A DNA stretch of 64,000 nucleotides from Tridacna crocea (Eukaryota > Mollusca > Bivalvia > Cardiida > Cardiidae): positions 12,909,501 through 12,973,500 of the forward strand of contig OX031060.1 in the NCBI GenBank assembly GCA_943736015.1. The letters are read 5' to 3'. Shown here piece by piece: positions 21,704 to 32,489 of this stretch. The position numbers and the translations under genes were made by a program. Under the pieces are notes generated by a model. It saw nothing but the letters and a program-made list of their open reading frames with translations, did no database searches and was not told the origin of the DNA. The number at the start of each line of letters is the position of its first letter. Positions within the stretch are counted from its first letter, which is position 1.

Positions 21704-22010
21704 GTATAGTTTTTTATAAGTCCAGATCATGGCAACAACTTATCATAGAGGATCCAAACTTGGACCATAGTTACTCAGTAGGGTTGGCTTTCATTCCATG
21801 ACATGGGCCCCTGGGTCCTTGTCCGGGGGATGGGGCTAGGGGTTAAAATCTAGAACACCTTAGAAAATTGACTGTGGTATAGTTTTCTATAAGTCCAGAT
21901 CTTGGCTACTACTTATCATAGATTCATTCCATGACATGGGCCCCTGCATCCTTGCCCTGGGGGTGGGGGTGGGGCTTAGGGCTAAAATCTAGAATATCTT
22001 CATTATTTTT
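21704..22010 (+). repeat. Two direct units of about 173 bp
   Basis: GTATAGTTTTYTATAAGTCC occurs at 21704 and 21877; each unit continues to CCATGACATGGGCCCCTG and TAAAATCTAGAA. The flanks (CACCTCGGTCGTCCGCGTTC and AGCTACGCTGTCATGCGACA) look like ends of a common interspersed repeat. Confidence 0.7.
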
Positions 22011-22373
22011 TATTTGTGCCTTATACCATCAAGGCCATGAGATATATGAGTTTGATGAACTGTGTTACGAGTCAGAGATGACCCCAGTTTGACAAGGCCA
22101 GATGCAGTCGAGCTACGCTGTCATGCGACAGCTCTTATTTCAGTCATATTAGGGCACACATTCGTGGTTGCGAGTATTTGACCACTTTATGTAAATGTGT
22201 AGTGATTTAAAAATAATCACAAAATATAGTGCCTACAGAATGCAATCCAGAGTGGCGCAATAGTTGTCGTCGGTATATATGGGGTTTCCGATTAATACTT
22301 AAGCGAAGACCTCTTTTTCTTTTGCCTTTGTAAAGCCCCATAGTCTAAAAATAAAGAAAGAAAATAAAGCGAA

Positions 22374-22412
22374 TTGTGTGTGTGTGTGTGGGTGTGTGGG
22401 GGTGTGTGTGTG
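22374..22412. repeat. GT-rich microsatellite
   Basis: (GT)n interrupted by G-runs. Confidence 0.9.
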
Positions 22413-22440
22413 TGAGTTTTGTTTCAATTGTGCATATACG

Positions 22441-22968
22441 TCGCTTCTAAAACTCACCCTCATACAGCGGAGCCAGCCGATATAGACAGAGCCGGCCGAT
22501 ATGGACAGAGCCATTGTTTATTTTTTCTCAATTTTTTTTATTTTGATTCAAATTTTGTTTTTCGTGAGTGGGGAAGGATTAGATAATCACTTCATACATT
22601 CGGACGGTGTAAACATTTAGATAAGTAATATTTATGCAGAAAGAGCAATAGAAAGCCTGTGGTCATTATAGAAAATGACCTTTGTTTACCTCGCCGTGGC
22701 TCACGGCAAAAGTGTTTCAGACAAAACCGCGCCGACTTGGAACTCCCTACGGACAAGGAAGTAAGTTGAAAGTCATAGACCCCTCATACAATTCCCCTTT
22801 TCTCGCTAGTGTTCAGTATAAAATCAAATTTTGACAATAAATGGAAAACTTACGTTTTCGTGTCCACCGAAACAGCCGATATTGACGGCGCCGCACGTGA
22901 CCGGAAAAACCCACACAAGATTTCCTTAACAGAGCCAATGGCTCCGTCTATGTAGTTTCCTCACCGTG
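22441..22968 (-). repeat. Right terminal inverted repeat of the 2.3-kb element
   Basis: Mirror of the left repeat over its whole length. Small differences (for example CGGCCGATATGGACAG versus CTATATCGGCCG) show the arms have begun to diverge. Confidence 0.85.
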
Positions 22969-23285
22969 ATGTAACTCACTTTGCAAGGATGAACCTTTTG
23001 CCTTCGAGGCAGCATAATCAACTTTGAGTTGAACATAATTATCGCCTACTGGTGAAAGTGACAGAATAAAGAATTTTTTTTTTTCATTCAATAACTTTTT
23101 TTCAAGGAATCGAAATTATGTTATGTAGGAATTACTATTATTACTTTTATTCTTAATAGGTCCTCCATGTTTGAAGATATAAGTATAATGATACATTAGG
23201 TAATAATACAAAAATGCATTGAATATACTATTGCAAAATGAACAAAATAAGAAATGGAGAGAGACATATTGGATATACCACTATC

Positions 23286-23467
23286 TTAACCTTTACCACA
23301 CAATCCCTACTTTTAACGACCCTGAGAAAGAGCCCCATAGAAAACATTGTGGGAAAAGGAGAAAATGCTGGTAACTAGCATTTTCGTTACCAGCATTTTC
23401 TCCTGTTCTCTCATTGTTTTCAAAAGTGTTCCCCATAAAGGTCATTAAAAACTTAGATTGGATATAA
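23286..23467. mobile_element. PalA mosaic: two left-type halves
   Basis: Left half normal (CACACAATCCCTACTTTTAAC). The right side reads AAAGGTCATTAAAAACTTAG, the complement of a left half. The core contains a repeated inner arm (GCATTTTCGTTACCAGCATT). Confidence 0.75.
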
Positions 23468-23524
23468 CACTGGAAAACGGAATTGCTTATTGCTTATTTT
23501 CCTTTATTCCAAAGAGTGGGCAAC

Positions 23525-23690
23525 ATGTAATTATACCCCCACAAAACGAATGTTTTCCGGGATATACTGGAATCAGACTGTCTGTATTTGTGTCTCTGTA
23601 TCTGTCTCGGTGTACAAAATTCTAGTAATTGCCAGTGTTTGTGTCAAAGTACTGGCAGGGTTATTAAGTCACATTCAGTAACTGCTCAAG
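23525..23690 (+). repeat. Bivalve-type ATACCCCC repeat fragment (family D)
   Basis: ATACCCCCACAAAACGAATG then GGGATATACTGGAATCAGAC and a TGTCTGTAT-rich run. Ends AAGTCACATTCAGTAACTGC. Shared with 43150-43440. Confidence 0.65.
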
Positions 23691-23942
23691 TTAAATTTGT
23701 TGTCTGCAAATGCTTTTATTATGAATGATTCTGAAACTCTGACGCTTAGTAAAGCATTTATTCAGACAAAAATTTTATCAGTCTTCAATCAAAATCTACA
23801 ATTTTTGTCATACTGCCAAAACTACCTGTTTGAATTTTAACATTTGTAAATGACTGGTAAACTGTTCTATTCATTTATATTACAGTCACGGAAAGAATCT
23901 GCATTTCTCTCCTGATTTTTTGTCTGGCATTGCCTGTCTATC

Positions 23943-24158
23943 TTAACTCATTACCAAACAACAATATTTTAGGCTTGTCCAATCCAAAGTATTTTCAGAC
24001 GATCAAATAAAGATGACTGAAAATTTGAAATTTGTTTGGTAAAGAGTAGAAAATATTGTGGGAAAAGGAGAAAATGCTGGTTTCCAGCATTTTCTCCGTT
24101 CTCTGAAGACTTCTTTCTTTGGGTTGTCAAAAGTAGGGATTGTGTGGTAATGGGTTAA
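23943..24158 (-). mobile_element. PalA copy, core right arm truncated
   Basis: TTAA both ends. CTCCGTTCTCTGAAGAC replaces CTCCTTTTCCCACAATG.. (about 15 bp lost). Right TTAA shared. Confidence 0.85.
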
Positions 24159-24229
24159 CTCTTTACCACATAACAAAAATTTAGACTTGTCCAAACTGAA
24201 AGCATTAATTTTTGTAGACTATAATTTAA
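24155..24229 (-). mobile_element. PalA 75-bp terminal fragment between two TTAA
   Basis: TTAACTCTTTACCACATAAC plus GTCCAAACTGAAAGCATTAA, cut off by the TTAA of the next copy. Confidence 0.75.
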
Positions 24230-24454
24230 CCCTTTACCACATGAGAAAATTTTAGACTGGTCCAAATTGAAAGCATTTGCAGACGACAAAATAAAGGTGA
24301 CTGAAAAATTGAAAGTTGTTCTGGGAAGGGTAGAAAACACGGTGGGAAAAGGAGAAAATGCTGGTTACCAGCATTTTCTCCTTTTCCCACAGTGTTTTCA
24401 AAAGGCTTCTTTCTCAGGGGCGTCAAAAGTAGTGATTGTGTGGTAATGGGTTAA
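24226..24454 (-). mobile_element. PalA copy, full length
   Basis: Perfect inner core; outer arms CACGGTG / CACAGTG differ by one base. Confidence 0.92.
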
Positions 24455-24461
24455 ATGTTGT

Positions 24462-24681
24462 TTAACTCTTTACCAAACAACAAAACTTGAGACTGGTACA
24501 AATGGAAAGAATTTTCAGACAACAAAATAAACATAACTCAAAAATTGAAATTTGTTTTCAGCAGGGTAGAAAGCATTGTGGGAAAAGGAGAAAATGCTGG
24601 CTCCCACCTCTCTCCTTTTTCCACACTGTTTCCAAAAGGTCTCTGTCTCAGGCTTGTAAAAAACCAGGGATTGTTTATTAA
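24462..24681 (-). mobile_element. PalA copy, right terminus shortened
   Basis: Ends GGGATTGTTTATTAA without GGTAAAGGG. Inner core decayed (GCTGGCTCCCACC). Right TTAA shared. Confidence 0.85.
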
Positions 24682-24906
24682 CCCATTACCACTCAATCAC
24701 TACCTTTGATGCCCCTGAGAAAGAAGCCTTTTGAAAACCCTGTGGGAAAAGGAGAAAATGCTGGTAACCAGCATTTTCTCCTTTTCCCACAATGTTTTCT
24801 ACCCTTCACTAAACAAATTTCAAGTTTTCGGTCACTTTTATTTTGTCGTCTGCAAACGCTTTCAATTTGGACCAGTCTAAATTTTTCTCGTGTTGTAATG
24901 GGTTAA
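24678..24906 (+). mobile_element. PalA copy, full length
   Basis: Starts in the neighbour's TTAA. Core GCTGGTAACCAGC intact; outer arm ACCCTGTGGG versus CCCACAATG. Confidence 0.92.
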
Positions 24907-25005
24907 AGCGTTAAATGATGAAATTTGTCTTTAACAGAGTAGAAAACATAGTGGGGAAAAGAGGAAGTACTGATTTACCAGCATTTTCTCTTTTTGCCAC
25001 AATAT
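24907..25005 (-). mobile_element. PalA core fragment
   Basis: ACAGAGTAGAAAACATAGTG to TTGCCACAATATTTT; truncated on both sides. Confidence 0.55.
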
Positions 25006-25234
25006 TTTACCACGCAATCGCAAGTTTCAATGACTTTGAGGAGAAGGCTTTTGAAAGCACTGTGTGAAATGGAAAAGGAGAAAATGCTGGCAACCAGCAT
25101 TTTCTCCTTTTCACTCTATTTCTTCTACCCAATCCAAGGCAATTTATGACCTATGGACCATCTTTTATTTGTCATCTGTAATTGCATTCAATTTGGACCA
25201 GTCTGAAATGTTGTGGTTTGGTTACAACACTTAA
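25005..25234 (+). mobile_element. PalA copy, old
   Basis: Core GCTGGCAACCAGC still pairs except at the centre. Ends CAACACTTAA. Confidence 0.75.
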
Positions 25235-25239
25235 AAGGG

Positions 25240-25520
25240 GCAAAGTACATTTTGGGACAAGAAGATGCTGGCCATAGGTTTTTCTCCTTTTCTTTCACTG
25301 TTTTCTGAAGCTAATCATCCCTGTTGTAAGACAAATTGTCTGACTCTTCCATATTGAAACTTTTTGAAAATGAAATTGTTCCTGTTGCTAAAATGATTGG
25401 AGTTGTCTTTGACAGGCTAGAAAAACTTGATACCAACATGTTTTCCTCTTTCCACAATGTTTTCTAATGCCTCGGTGATCAGGGAAGAAAATAAAACAAG
25501 GAATTGTTTGGAAGTGTTAA
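25240..25520. mobile_element. Two decayed PalA fragments
   Basis: One core near 25255-25310 (AGATGCTGGCCATAGG..CTCCTTTTC) and one near 25415-25470 (GGCTAGAAAAACTTG..TTCCACAATGTTTTC). Confidence 0.4.
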
Positions 25521-25567
25521 AAAATAAAAACAGTGATAATATGTCAAATTCAAAACTGCGCCGGATG

Positions 25568-25796
25568 TTAACCCATTACCACACAATCCCTACTTTGGAC
25601 GCCCCTGAGAAAGAAGCCTTTAGAAAACATTGTGGAAAAAGGAGAAAATGCTGGTTACCAGCATTTTCTCCTTTTCCCACAATGTTTTCTACCCTTCACA
25701 AAACAAATTTCAAATTTGCAGTCACTTCTATTTTGTCGTCTGCAAATGCTTTCAATTTGGACAAGTCTATAATACTGTCGTTTGGTAATGAGTTCA
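25568..25796 (+). mobile_element. PalA copy, full length
   Basis: Perfect inner core around 25660. Right end TAATGAGTTCA is a mutated TTAA. Confidence 0.92.
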
Positions 25797-26390
25797 TCAA
25801 GGTTCCCCTTAGCATGACTAGGTTCATTCTTATCTTGTACATGTATTTTGTTAGGGGAGGTAAATCCTGTTAAGACTAAATTACTGCTTAGTAAAGATTC
25901 CGAACCTATGACTCACCAGTATGTTAGGTTTTATTGGGCTACACTTCAACTTTGTTCTATATACTGTACATACATAACTTTTTGTCCTCTGCCACACTAA
26001 ATACTCATACAGGTAAGCCACTTTCACTGATTCTCAGGTCTAATTATAAAAACAGACACGGGATGAAAATTTGTTATACAGACTCTGGAGCAGAGGGAGG
26101 TTTAAAAAATGCTCAAACTGATGAAATGGATGTATCATTTACTTTGAATAGACTTGTGATTCAAAAAGTTTGGTACTGTAAGTTTCCAAAGGTTCTTGTG
26201 GATTTAAGTTAATGGAGAATTTTAGAATTGGTCTGCTTATAAATTTCATTTATGGAGTGAAATAGTGTGGATTAAGATTCATGCAAAGATGTGAAGTTTT
26301 GAGTTTTGTGTTTTTACCCTTACTAGTTTATTTGCATGTCAAATTATTTCTGTGTTTATAATAAATTCTTTGAAAAATGCTTTTAATGCT
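25797..26390. other. Stretch with nothing recognised
   Basis: A 92-codon open frame at 25934-26212 has no domain or splice context that I can defend. Confidence 0.35.
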
Positions 26391-26625
26391 TTAACACACA
26401 ACAAAATTTTAGCCTAGTCCAAACTGAAAAGTGAAAGTATTGCAGAAGACAATTTACATGTGTGCCAAATGATTGCATTTGTTCTTGAAAGGTTAGAAAA
26501 TTGTGTTTTTTCTTGAAATGTTAAAAACATTGAAGGTAAAGGAGAAAATACTGGTTACCAGAGTTTTCTCCTTTGCCCACAATATTCCCATAGTCAGAAT
26601 TCGGGATTGTGTGGTCAAGGAATAT
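26391..26625 (-). mobile_element. PalA copy, old
   Basis: Left end TTAACACACAACAAAATTTT; core ACTGGTTACCAGAG; end GTGTGGTCAAGGAATA. Confidence 0.65.
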
Positions 26626-26635
26626 ACACATTTTG

Positions 26636-26870
26636 AGTGAAGGAGAAAATGCAGGTAACAGGCATTTTCTCCTTTTCCCAAAATATTTTCTAACTTGTAG
26701 CTTAATAGCTTAATCTCATTAATTGATTTGTTCTAAAGCCTTTACCACATAATCCTGAGTTTTAACATTTTATTTAACTCAGGAGAAAAGCTTCTGAAAG
26801 CATTTTGAGAAAAGGATGAAATCAGTTTTCTCTTTTTCCAAAAATATTTTCTTACCTTTCAGAGATTAAT
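26636..26870. mobile_element. Two PalA fragments in tandem
   Basis: A compact core at 26640-26695 with GCAGGTAACAGGC, then a left half from about 26738 (TTACCACATAATCCTGAGTT) with a short decayed core. Confidence 0.5.
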
Positions 26871-26884
26871 CTCATTGATGGAAT

Positions 26885-27106
26885 TTAACCCTTTGCCAAA
26901 TGACAAATTTTGGGCTCTTCCAAATCAAAAAAGTTTGCAGAAGACAAGATTTGGAGAAAATGGCAGAAAGTTCTCAAAAAGGGTAGAAAACACTGTGGGA
27001 AAAGGAGGAATTGCTCGTTACGAGCAATTTCTCCTTTGCCCACAGTGTTTCAAAAGACTTTTACTGCAGACATGTAAAAACCAGGGCTTGTTTGGGAAAG
27101 GGTTAA
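26885..27106 (-). mobile_element. PalA subfamily A2 copy
   Basis: TTAA both ends. Core TTGCTCGTTACGAGCAA with CACTGTG / CACAGTG outer arms; TTTGGGAAAGGGTTAA end. A short PalA left-end fragment follows at 27112. Confidence 0.9.
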
Positions 27107-27214
27107 TGCTTAACCCATTACCACATAACCTGGGACCTTAAAAAGAAGTCTAAAATTGTGTGTTTTGACTGGAACTTTAGTCTGTGCATAACTGAAATAA
27201 GTTCTATACTCCTC

Positions 27215-27435
27215 TTAACCCATTACCACACAATCCCTACTTTTGACGCCCCTGAGAAAGAAGCCTTTTGAAAACACTGTGGGAAAAGGAGAAAATGCTG
27301 GTAACCAGCATTTTCTCCTTTTCCCACAGTATTTTCTACCCTTCCCAGAACAAATTTCAATTTTTCAGTCACTTTTATTTTGTCGTCTGCGAATGCTTTC
27401 AATTTGAACAATTTTGTCGCGTGGTAAAGAGTTAA
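27215..27435 (+). mobile_element. PalA copy, small 3' deletion
   Basis: TTAA both ends. Core perfect with CACTGTG / CACAGTA. GACCAGTCTAA is deleted before ATTTTGTCGCGTGG. Confidence 0.92.
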
Positions 27436-27512
27436 CCAGAAAAGAAAATTATTATACATATCGAAAGCATTTGTAGACAACAATGCATTTGTGACTCATC
27501 AGATCAGAGTCC

Positions 27513-27805
27513 ATCATAATTCACCAACCATTCTTAAGAACAATCTTAGTCTTTAAATCTACAGAATTTTATCAATGTGAAAGTAACAGAACTTCTGATT
27601 GGCTAAACCATTTGGTTTAGCCAATCAGAAGTTTTGTTACTTTCACAGAGAACCAAGATGGTTCTTAAGGTAGTCTCAATATTGAGACGCCCCGGTGATC
27701 TTTTTCATATTTGGATATTTACTGTACACCGAAAAGTAACATCGCCTTTGGGGACAGTTATCTGTACTAGTTCTTAAGGATGGTTGCTGAATTTTGAACC
27801 CAGAT
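27513..27805. repeat. Pal2 fold-back element, right arm interrupted
   Basis: TTCACCAACCATTCTTAAGA starts the left arm. The centre pairs CTGATTGGCTAAACCA with TGGTTTAGCCAATCAG. The right arm is broken after GGTTCTTAAGG by about 100 bp and its end appears at 27770-27800 (GTTCTTAAGGATGGTTG). Confidence 0.75.
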
Positions 27806-27809
27806 TTGG

Positions 27810-28360
27810 CTGTGAAAGGAAAAGATTTAACGTGGTTTTCAGAACAAGGGAAAATGCTGGTTACGTTTTTTTCCACGATGTCCACATATACGCATTTTTT
27901 AAAATGGTGTCAATCAAATATTATGGGATCATATGGGAAAGAGGTTAACACATTAGTCTGTACCAGCTTTTTATACCTGAAAACTGGCTTTTCAACAAAA
28001 TTTAATCCAAGTATTGTGAATTTAAAAAAAGGAAGCAGGAAAAAAGTAAAGTATATAGTCAGATTTCAATCAGGAGAAAGGCTGGCATTATAGCAGCAAT
28101 ATCGGCTTACGCCTATAATTGCTCCTTTTCCACAGATATTTTACAAAACTGTTTGCTGAAAAGCAAGGGGTATGAAAAGTTGTATTTATTCTGTAACAAG
28201 TTGGATTCAGATTAGGTAGGCGTTCAAGATGTATACTATCTCCATTAATTAACAGTTAATTGCTTCAGTAATTCAAATCATGACATTTATAAATCTAAAA
28301 GGTTTTAGAAAATAATTGTGACAAAACAAGGTATTCTCATGCATAGGAAACTGCTCCTGT
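27810..28360. other. Stretch with only vague PalA remnants
   Basis: GGGAAAATGCTGGTTACG (27849) and GGAGAAAGGCTGGC (28073) hint at old cores. No gene signal. Confidence 0.3.
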
Positions 28361-28584
28361 TTAACCCGTTAATTACCACACAGAAAAATTTTAGACCTAT
28401 CCAAATAACGAAAGCCCTTGCAGACAACAACTCAAAGTGGCGGAAACGGTGCAATTTTGATTTGATAAGGTAGAAAACTTTGTGGGAAAAGGAGAAAATG
28501 CTGGTAACCAGCATTTTCTCCTTTTCCCACAATGTTTTCAAAAGGCTTCTTTCCCAGGGTCGTCATTGTGTGGTAAAGGGTCAA
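28361..28584 (-). mobile_element. PalA copy
   Basis: Perfect core. The left terminus carries a small insertion (CCCGTTAATTACC); right TTAA mutated to TCAA. Confidence 0.88.
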
Positions 28585-28752
28585 GCAATATTTGCATCTT
28601 GCAACTTTTCATAATTCAACAGTCTCTAGAACTGGTAAATCTGACTTTTATTTGATTGGACTTGTCTTCTTTTTCTTTTTTCTGTTATCGCTTTCGATGT
28701 TATAAACAATTTTTTTTTACAACTGTGCATTTACCTAGCACCAACAGAATTG

Positions 28753-28981
28753 CTAACTCAATACCAAACGACAAAATTTTAGGTTTGTCCAAATCAAAAG
28801 CATTTTGCAGATGATAAAATAAAAGTGACTGAAAATTTGAAATTTGTTTTGTAAAGGTAGAAAACATGGTGGGAAAAGGAGAAAATGCTGGTTACCAGCA
28901 TTTTCTCCTTTTCCCACAATGTTTTCTAATGGTTTCTTTCTCAGGGGCGTCAAAAGTAGGGATTGTGTAGTAATGGGTTAA
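28753..28981 (-). mobile_element. PalA copy, full length
   Basis: Left CTAA, right TTAA. Perfect inner core; one outer mismatch (CATGGTG). Confidence 0.92.
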
Positions 28982-28989
28982 AGGAAAAG

Positions 28990-29060
28990 GTGTTGGAATA
29001 CAGTGTTTAAAAAGGTGAAAATGCTGGTAACCAGCAATTTGTTGCAATATTTTTATTTTT
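28990..29060. mobile_element. PalA core fragment
   Basis: AAAGGTGAAAATGCTGGTAA followed by CCAGCAATTTG. Confidence 0.5.
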
Positions 29061-29262
29061 TCCCTAGATGTTTTTTTTTAACTTAACATTCAAATTCTGC
29101 AATTTCAGCAAATTCTGCAATTTCAGCTATGCCTAATTTGTTGAAAAATTCAATGCTTTCACCTTGAACAATGTAAAATGTGAGCATAATACATTCAGTC
29201 TGATCTTGAATCTACACTGTCTGTCATGTAAAGATATTCAGGTCAAAGCAGACTTGAACTAT

Positions 29263-29461
29263 TTCTCAAACGACAACATTAAAATTAGATGGGTCCATGC
29301 AGACAACAAAATTTATTTGACACGATGAGATTTGAATCAGATAGTTTTGAAAACATTGCGGGAAAAGGAGAATTAATGCTGGTTACCAGCATTTTCTCCT
29401 TTTCCCGCAATGTTTTCAAAAGACATAGTTAAAAACTCCGGATTTTGTGGTAAAGGATTAA
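29263..29461 (-). mobile_element. PalA copy with compensated GCGGG/CCCGC
   Basis: Both outer arms carry the same change (ACATTGCGGG and CCCGCAATGT). A two-base insertion in the left inner arm (GAATTAATGC). Ends GGTAAAGGATTAA. Confidence 0.8.
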
Positions 29462-29613
29462 CATGCAATATATATAATTATTCTTCTTGACTGAAAATGT
29501 CAAATTTGTTTATTTTGAAAACCACTGGTTTAGTGTTAATTTATGCAATAGATCTACTATATTTACACAAAATTATCTATTTTGGTTTGTGATCTCAGTA
29601 TAGAAATTATTTC

Positions 29614-29770
29614 TTAACTCTTTACTACACAATTCCAACTTTAAACAACCCTGAGAAAGAGGCCTTTTGAAATAAGTTTAGGAAAAGGGAAAAAATGATC
29701 TCCCAATACAAATTCCAATTACTAGGTCACCTGCAAATGCTTTCAATTTGGACAAGTCACAATTTTGTTT
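29614..29770 (+). mobile_element. PalA copy with core deleted
   Basis: TTAACTCTTTACTACACAAT start; only GGAAAAGGGAAAAAATGATC of the left arm remains before the right half. Confidence 0.65.
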
Positions 29771-30017
29771 CTCAAATTGGAATTAAATTTTCAGCACCTG
29801 AAATCTTTTTTTCCAAACATTAGTATTGTACATTACACTGTAAAGATTGTCAGGGGTACATAAAGAATATTGTCGTAGAGAGAGTAGGTTTACAAAAATT
29901 AAGAACTTGTATAATTTAACATGATGATATGATATAGTTTTATTCTTTGACTTGAACCATGAGGTTCCTTGTCAATTTTATGTACAAATACATACGGAAG
30001 AGATAGACGTATACAAA

Positions 30018-30240
30018 CAAACTCTACCAAATGACAAAATTTTAGACTGGTTGAAAACACTTGCAGATAACAAAATAAACCAAACTCAAAAAAAGAAATT
30101 TGTTTCCAGCAGCGTGAAAAAACATTGTGGGAAAAGGAGAAATTGCTGGTTACCAGCATTTTCTTCTTTTCCCACAATGTTTTCAAAAGGCCTCTGGTCT
30201 CAGGGTCGTAAAAACAAGGGATTTTTTAAAAAAGGGTTAA
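30018..30240 (-). mobile_element. PalA copy
   Basis: Core intact apart from GAAATTGC versus GCATTTTC. Ends AAAGGGTTAA; left terminus decayed. Confidence 0.82.
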
Positions 30241-30509
30241 AGTATTTTCAGTCAGACTATCAGACAGTCAATAGTTGAAAAGTCTGTGACAAATGTGAAT
30301 AATTTACATGCAAAGGTCTTTTTCAAATTTCATTTAGTGAGAAATGGCTCTGTTGTGTTTATTTGTTGCCGAATTTGGGTATCCATAATTTGGTTGGAAA
30401 TTGTGATAAGAATTTTGTCTACCAAATCCTTAGTTTTAGACTTTGATAGAAATACCTGAACAACATTAACTGTTGTTGAGCAAGAGCATTTTATTGTATA
30501 CATGTATTT

Positions 30510-30577
30510 TTAACCCTATAACAGTTGAAAACTTTGGCTTGAACCAAATTGAAAGGAATTTGCAGGCAACATAATTA
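30510..30577 (-). mobile_element. PalA terminal fragment between two TTAA
   Basis: TTAACCCTATAACAGTTGAA with CCAAATTGAAAGGAATTTGC, cut at the TTAA where the next copy starts. Confidence 0.65.
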
Positions 30578-30803
30578 ACACTTTACTGGACGACAAAATT
30601 TTAGGTTTGTCGAAATCAAAAGCATTTGCAGACAACAAAATAAAAGTGACTGAAAGTTTGAAATTGGTTTTGTGAAGGTCAGAAAACATTTTTGGAAAAG
30701 GAGAAAGTGCTGGTTACCAGCATTTTCTCCTTTTCCCACAATGTTTTGTAAAGGCTTCTTTCTCAGTGTCGTCAAAAGTAGGGATTGTGTGGAAATGGGT
30801 TAA
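30574..30803 (-). mobile_element. PalA copy, full length
   Basis: TTAA both ends. Left outer arm damaged (CATTTTTGGAAAAGG), inner core intact. Confidence 0.9.
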
Positions 30804-30804
30804 A

Positions 30805-31237
30805 GTATTCCAACACTGTAATTGTTACACTTTTCACTTTAGAAAGTGTAAAGCAAAAATATTTTGTTGTATACATATATTTTAATCTGACATCAATATA
30901 CTCTGGCAAAAGGAAGTTTAATATATCTCTGATACATTAAAATACCATTCAAATTATCACATAATTATTGACCTGGCATTGTGGTATCCATTTGGCTCAC
31001 AATCAGCTGAATTCAGTGGTAGAATGGTCCTGTGACATGCAGAAAATTGTAGGTAAAGAATTTGACTCGGGTGACAGCTTTCATGGACCATCTTTGCTAA
31101 AACTCAATGGTCTGTTTTTTTTTTTTCAAATGCAGTAAACTCCCTTTTCATAGAACATGTTGCACACATATTATGCAATGAATTTATTCCTTTTACACTT
31201 GAATGAAGAGAAGGCAAACTAATTCAAGAAAATTAAC
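30805..31237. other. Stretch with nothing recognised
   Basis: AT-rich, with a T-run near 31120. No supported feature. Confidence 0.35.
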
Positions 31238-31464
31238 TTAACCCTTTCCCAAATGACAAATTTTTAGACTGTCCCAAACTCCAAGTGTTTGCAGATGACA
31301 ATTTGAATTTGATGAGAATGGCAGAAAGTTTTCCGATAGGCTAGAAAACACTGTGGGAAAAGGAGAAATTGCTTGTTATGAGCAATTTCTCCTTTTCCCA
31401 AAGTGTTTTCTAAAGACTTGTACTGCAGACACGTCAAAACCAGGGATTGTTTGAGAAAGAGTAA
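31238..31464 (-). mobile_element. PalA subfamily A2 copy
   Basis: TTAACCCTTTCCCAAATGAC start. Core GCTTGTTATGAGC has one mismatch; right end reduced to GAGTAA. Confidence 0.85.
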
Positions 31465-31520
31465 ATGTGTGCAAATTGAAACTTCCTTTTCCCAGAATGT
31501 GACAAATATTGCCAGAAGAA

Positions 31521-31578
31521 AGTAGATCCACGATCAGACTGCATGTTGTATGCAGTCTAATCTTGATTGACATTGTCT
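31521..31578. repeat. Snap60 fold-back copy
   Basis: GATCAGACTGCATG and ATGCAGTCTAATCTTGAT form the stem. Confidence 0.65.
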
Positions 31579-31931
31579 GCTAAAATAAGACTTAATTGTG
31601 GCAAACACCATAAGGATCAATGCTAATTCTTTGCCACAAAATGACAAGTTGCATAAATAGATTGTTGGGCGGGGGTTAATTTCTTGTCAAACTTAAAGTT
31701 TATGAGCGTTGAGTTCAAGTTTATTACAAAACAAGAAAGGGAATGATTTTGCTTTTGAAATTTAGTCCCTGATTTCCTTGTAACATATAATTGCTTTTTT
31801 TTTTTGCAATGTTTACAAAGCAAAAGCTGACCAGACGAGTGACCATGCACAATTGCCTGTGCTCGTCATATTCTTTGACCTGTCTGCTATGATACATTAC
31901 TACCCAGTACAGGGTAAACACTGTTATGTCT

Positions 31932-32348
31932 TGTACATACATCTTCGCAAGCCAAGTTTACAATCACTATGTGGATCTTACTTTGGGTGATTAAGCCCGA
32001 TTTCGAGATTCCTGCGATGTGCCCTCTATTGGATGCTGGTTATTACCCCCCTTTACATCATATTTCTAAAAGCAAATGATTATCGTTTAACAAACCGCTT
32101 ACGAATACACATGAAGCGATAAGTATACATCCATGTGGGTTTCCATGTTTTACCTTCTATTCGAAAGGTAGCGACCTTGCTTTTATTTTTATCAAAGATG
32201 AAATGCTACGAGCGATTGCATTCATTGCAGCTAGAGCTGGCTGCATCCAATGAAAAAGCATATTGGTTGAACATGAAAATCAAGCTCAATCTACCAAGGG
32301 TAGAGTAGCGTAGTGAATTGTCGGCCTTGGCTTGCAAAGATGTGTACA
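31932..32348. mobile_element. 417-bp element with about 25-bp TIRs
   Basis: TGTACATACATCTTCGCAAG CCAAG at the left is mirrored by CTTGGCTTGCAAAGATGTGT ACA at the right, and weaker similarity continues inward (ACAATCACTA / TAGTGAATTGT). No target duplication is obvious. The interior is less AT-rich than the surroundings. Confidence 0.6.
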
Positions 32349-32489
32349 TAGTGCATGAACTAAAAATTCTGCCACAAGAAAAAAGTCGTAATTGGGATTA
32401 TTGGGATAAGCAGTACATCTGTGGAAAAAGGTATAAGACTTTCCTGCCTCCAATTTCAATTACAATCATTACCAATGGGAAATATAGTT

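Larger units (their letters stand above)
20669..22968. mobile_element. 2.3-kb element with Transib/RAG-like ends
   Basis: Both ends begin CACGGTGAGGAAACTACATA and are inverted repeats of about 530 bp (20669-21199 and 22441-22968) with few differences. ATGTA at 20664-20668 and 22969-22973 is a 5-bp target duplication. A CACNNTG start with 5-bp duplications is typical of the Transib superfamily, whose ends resemble RAG recombination-signal heptamers. The 1.24-kb interior holds a SINE, a two-unit repeat and a GT microsatellite. No transposase was seen, so this copy is non-autonomous. Confidence 0.75.

Noticed and set aside
20669..22968. Reading the 2.3-kb inverted repeat as a segmental inversion or assembly fold-back
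   Set aside because: The ends have a clean 5-bp duplication and CACGGTG tips, and the arms differ at several positions, which fits an inserted element better.
25934..26212. 92-codon open frame
   Set aside because: No domain or conserved pattern seen.
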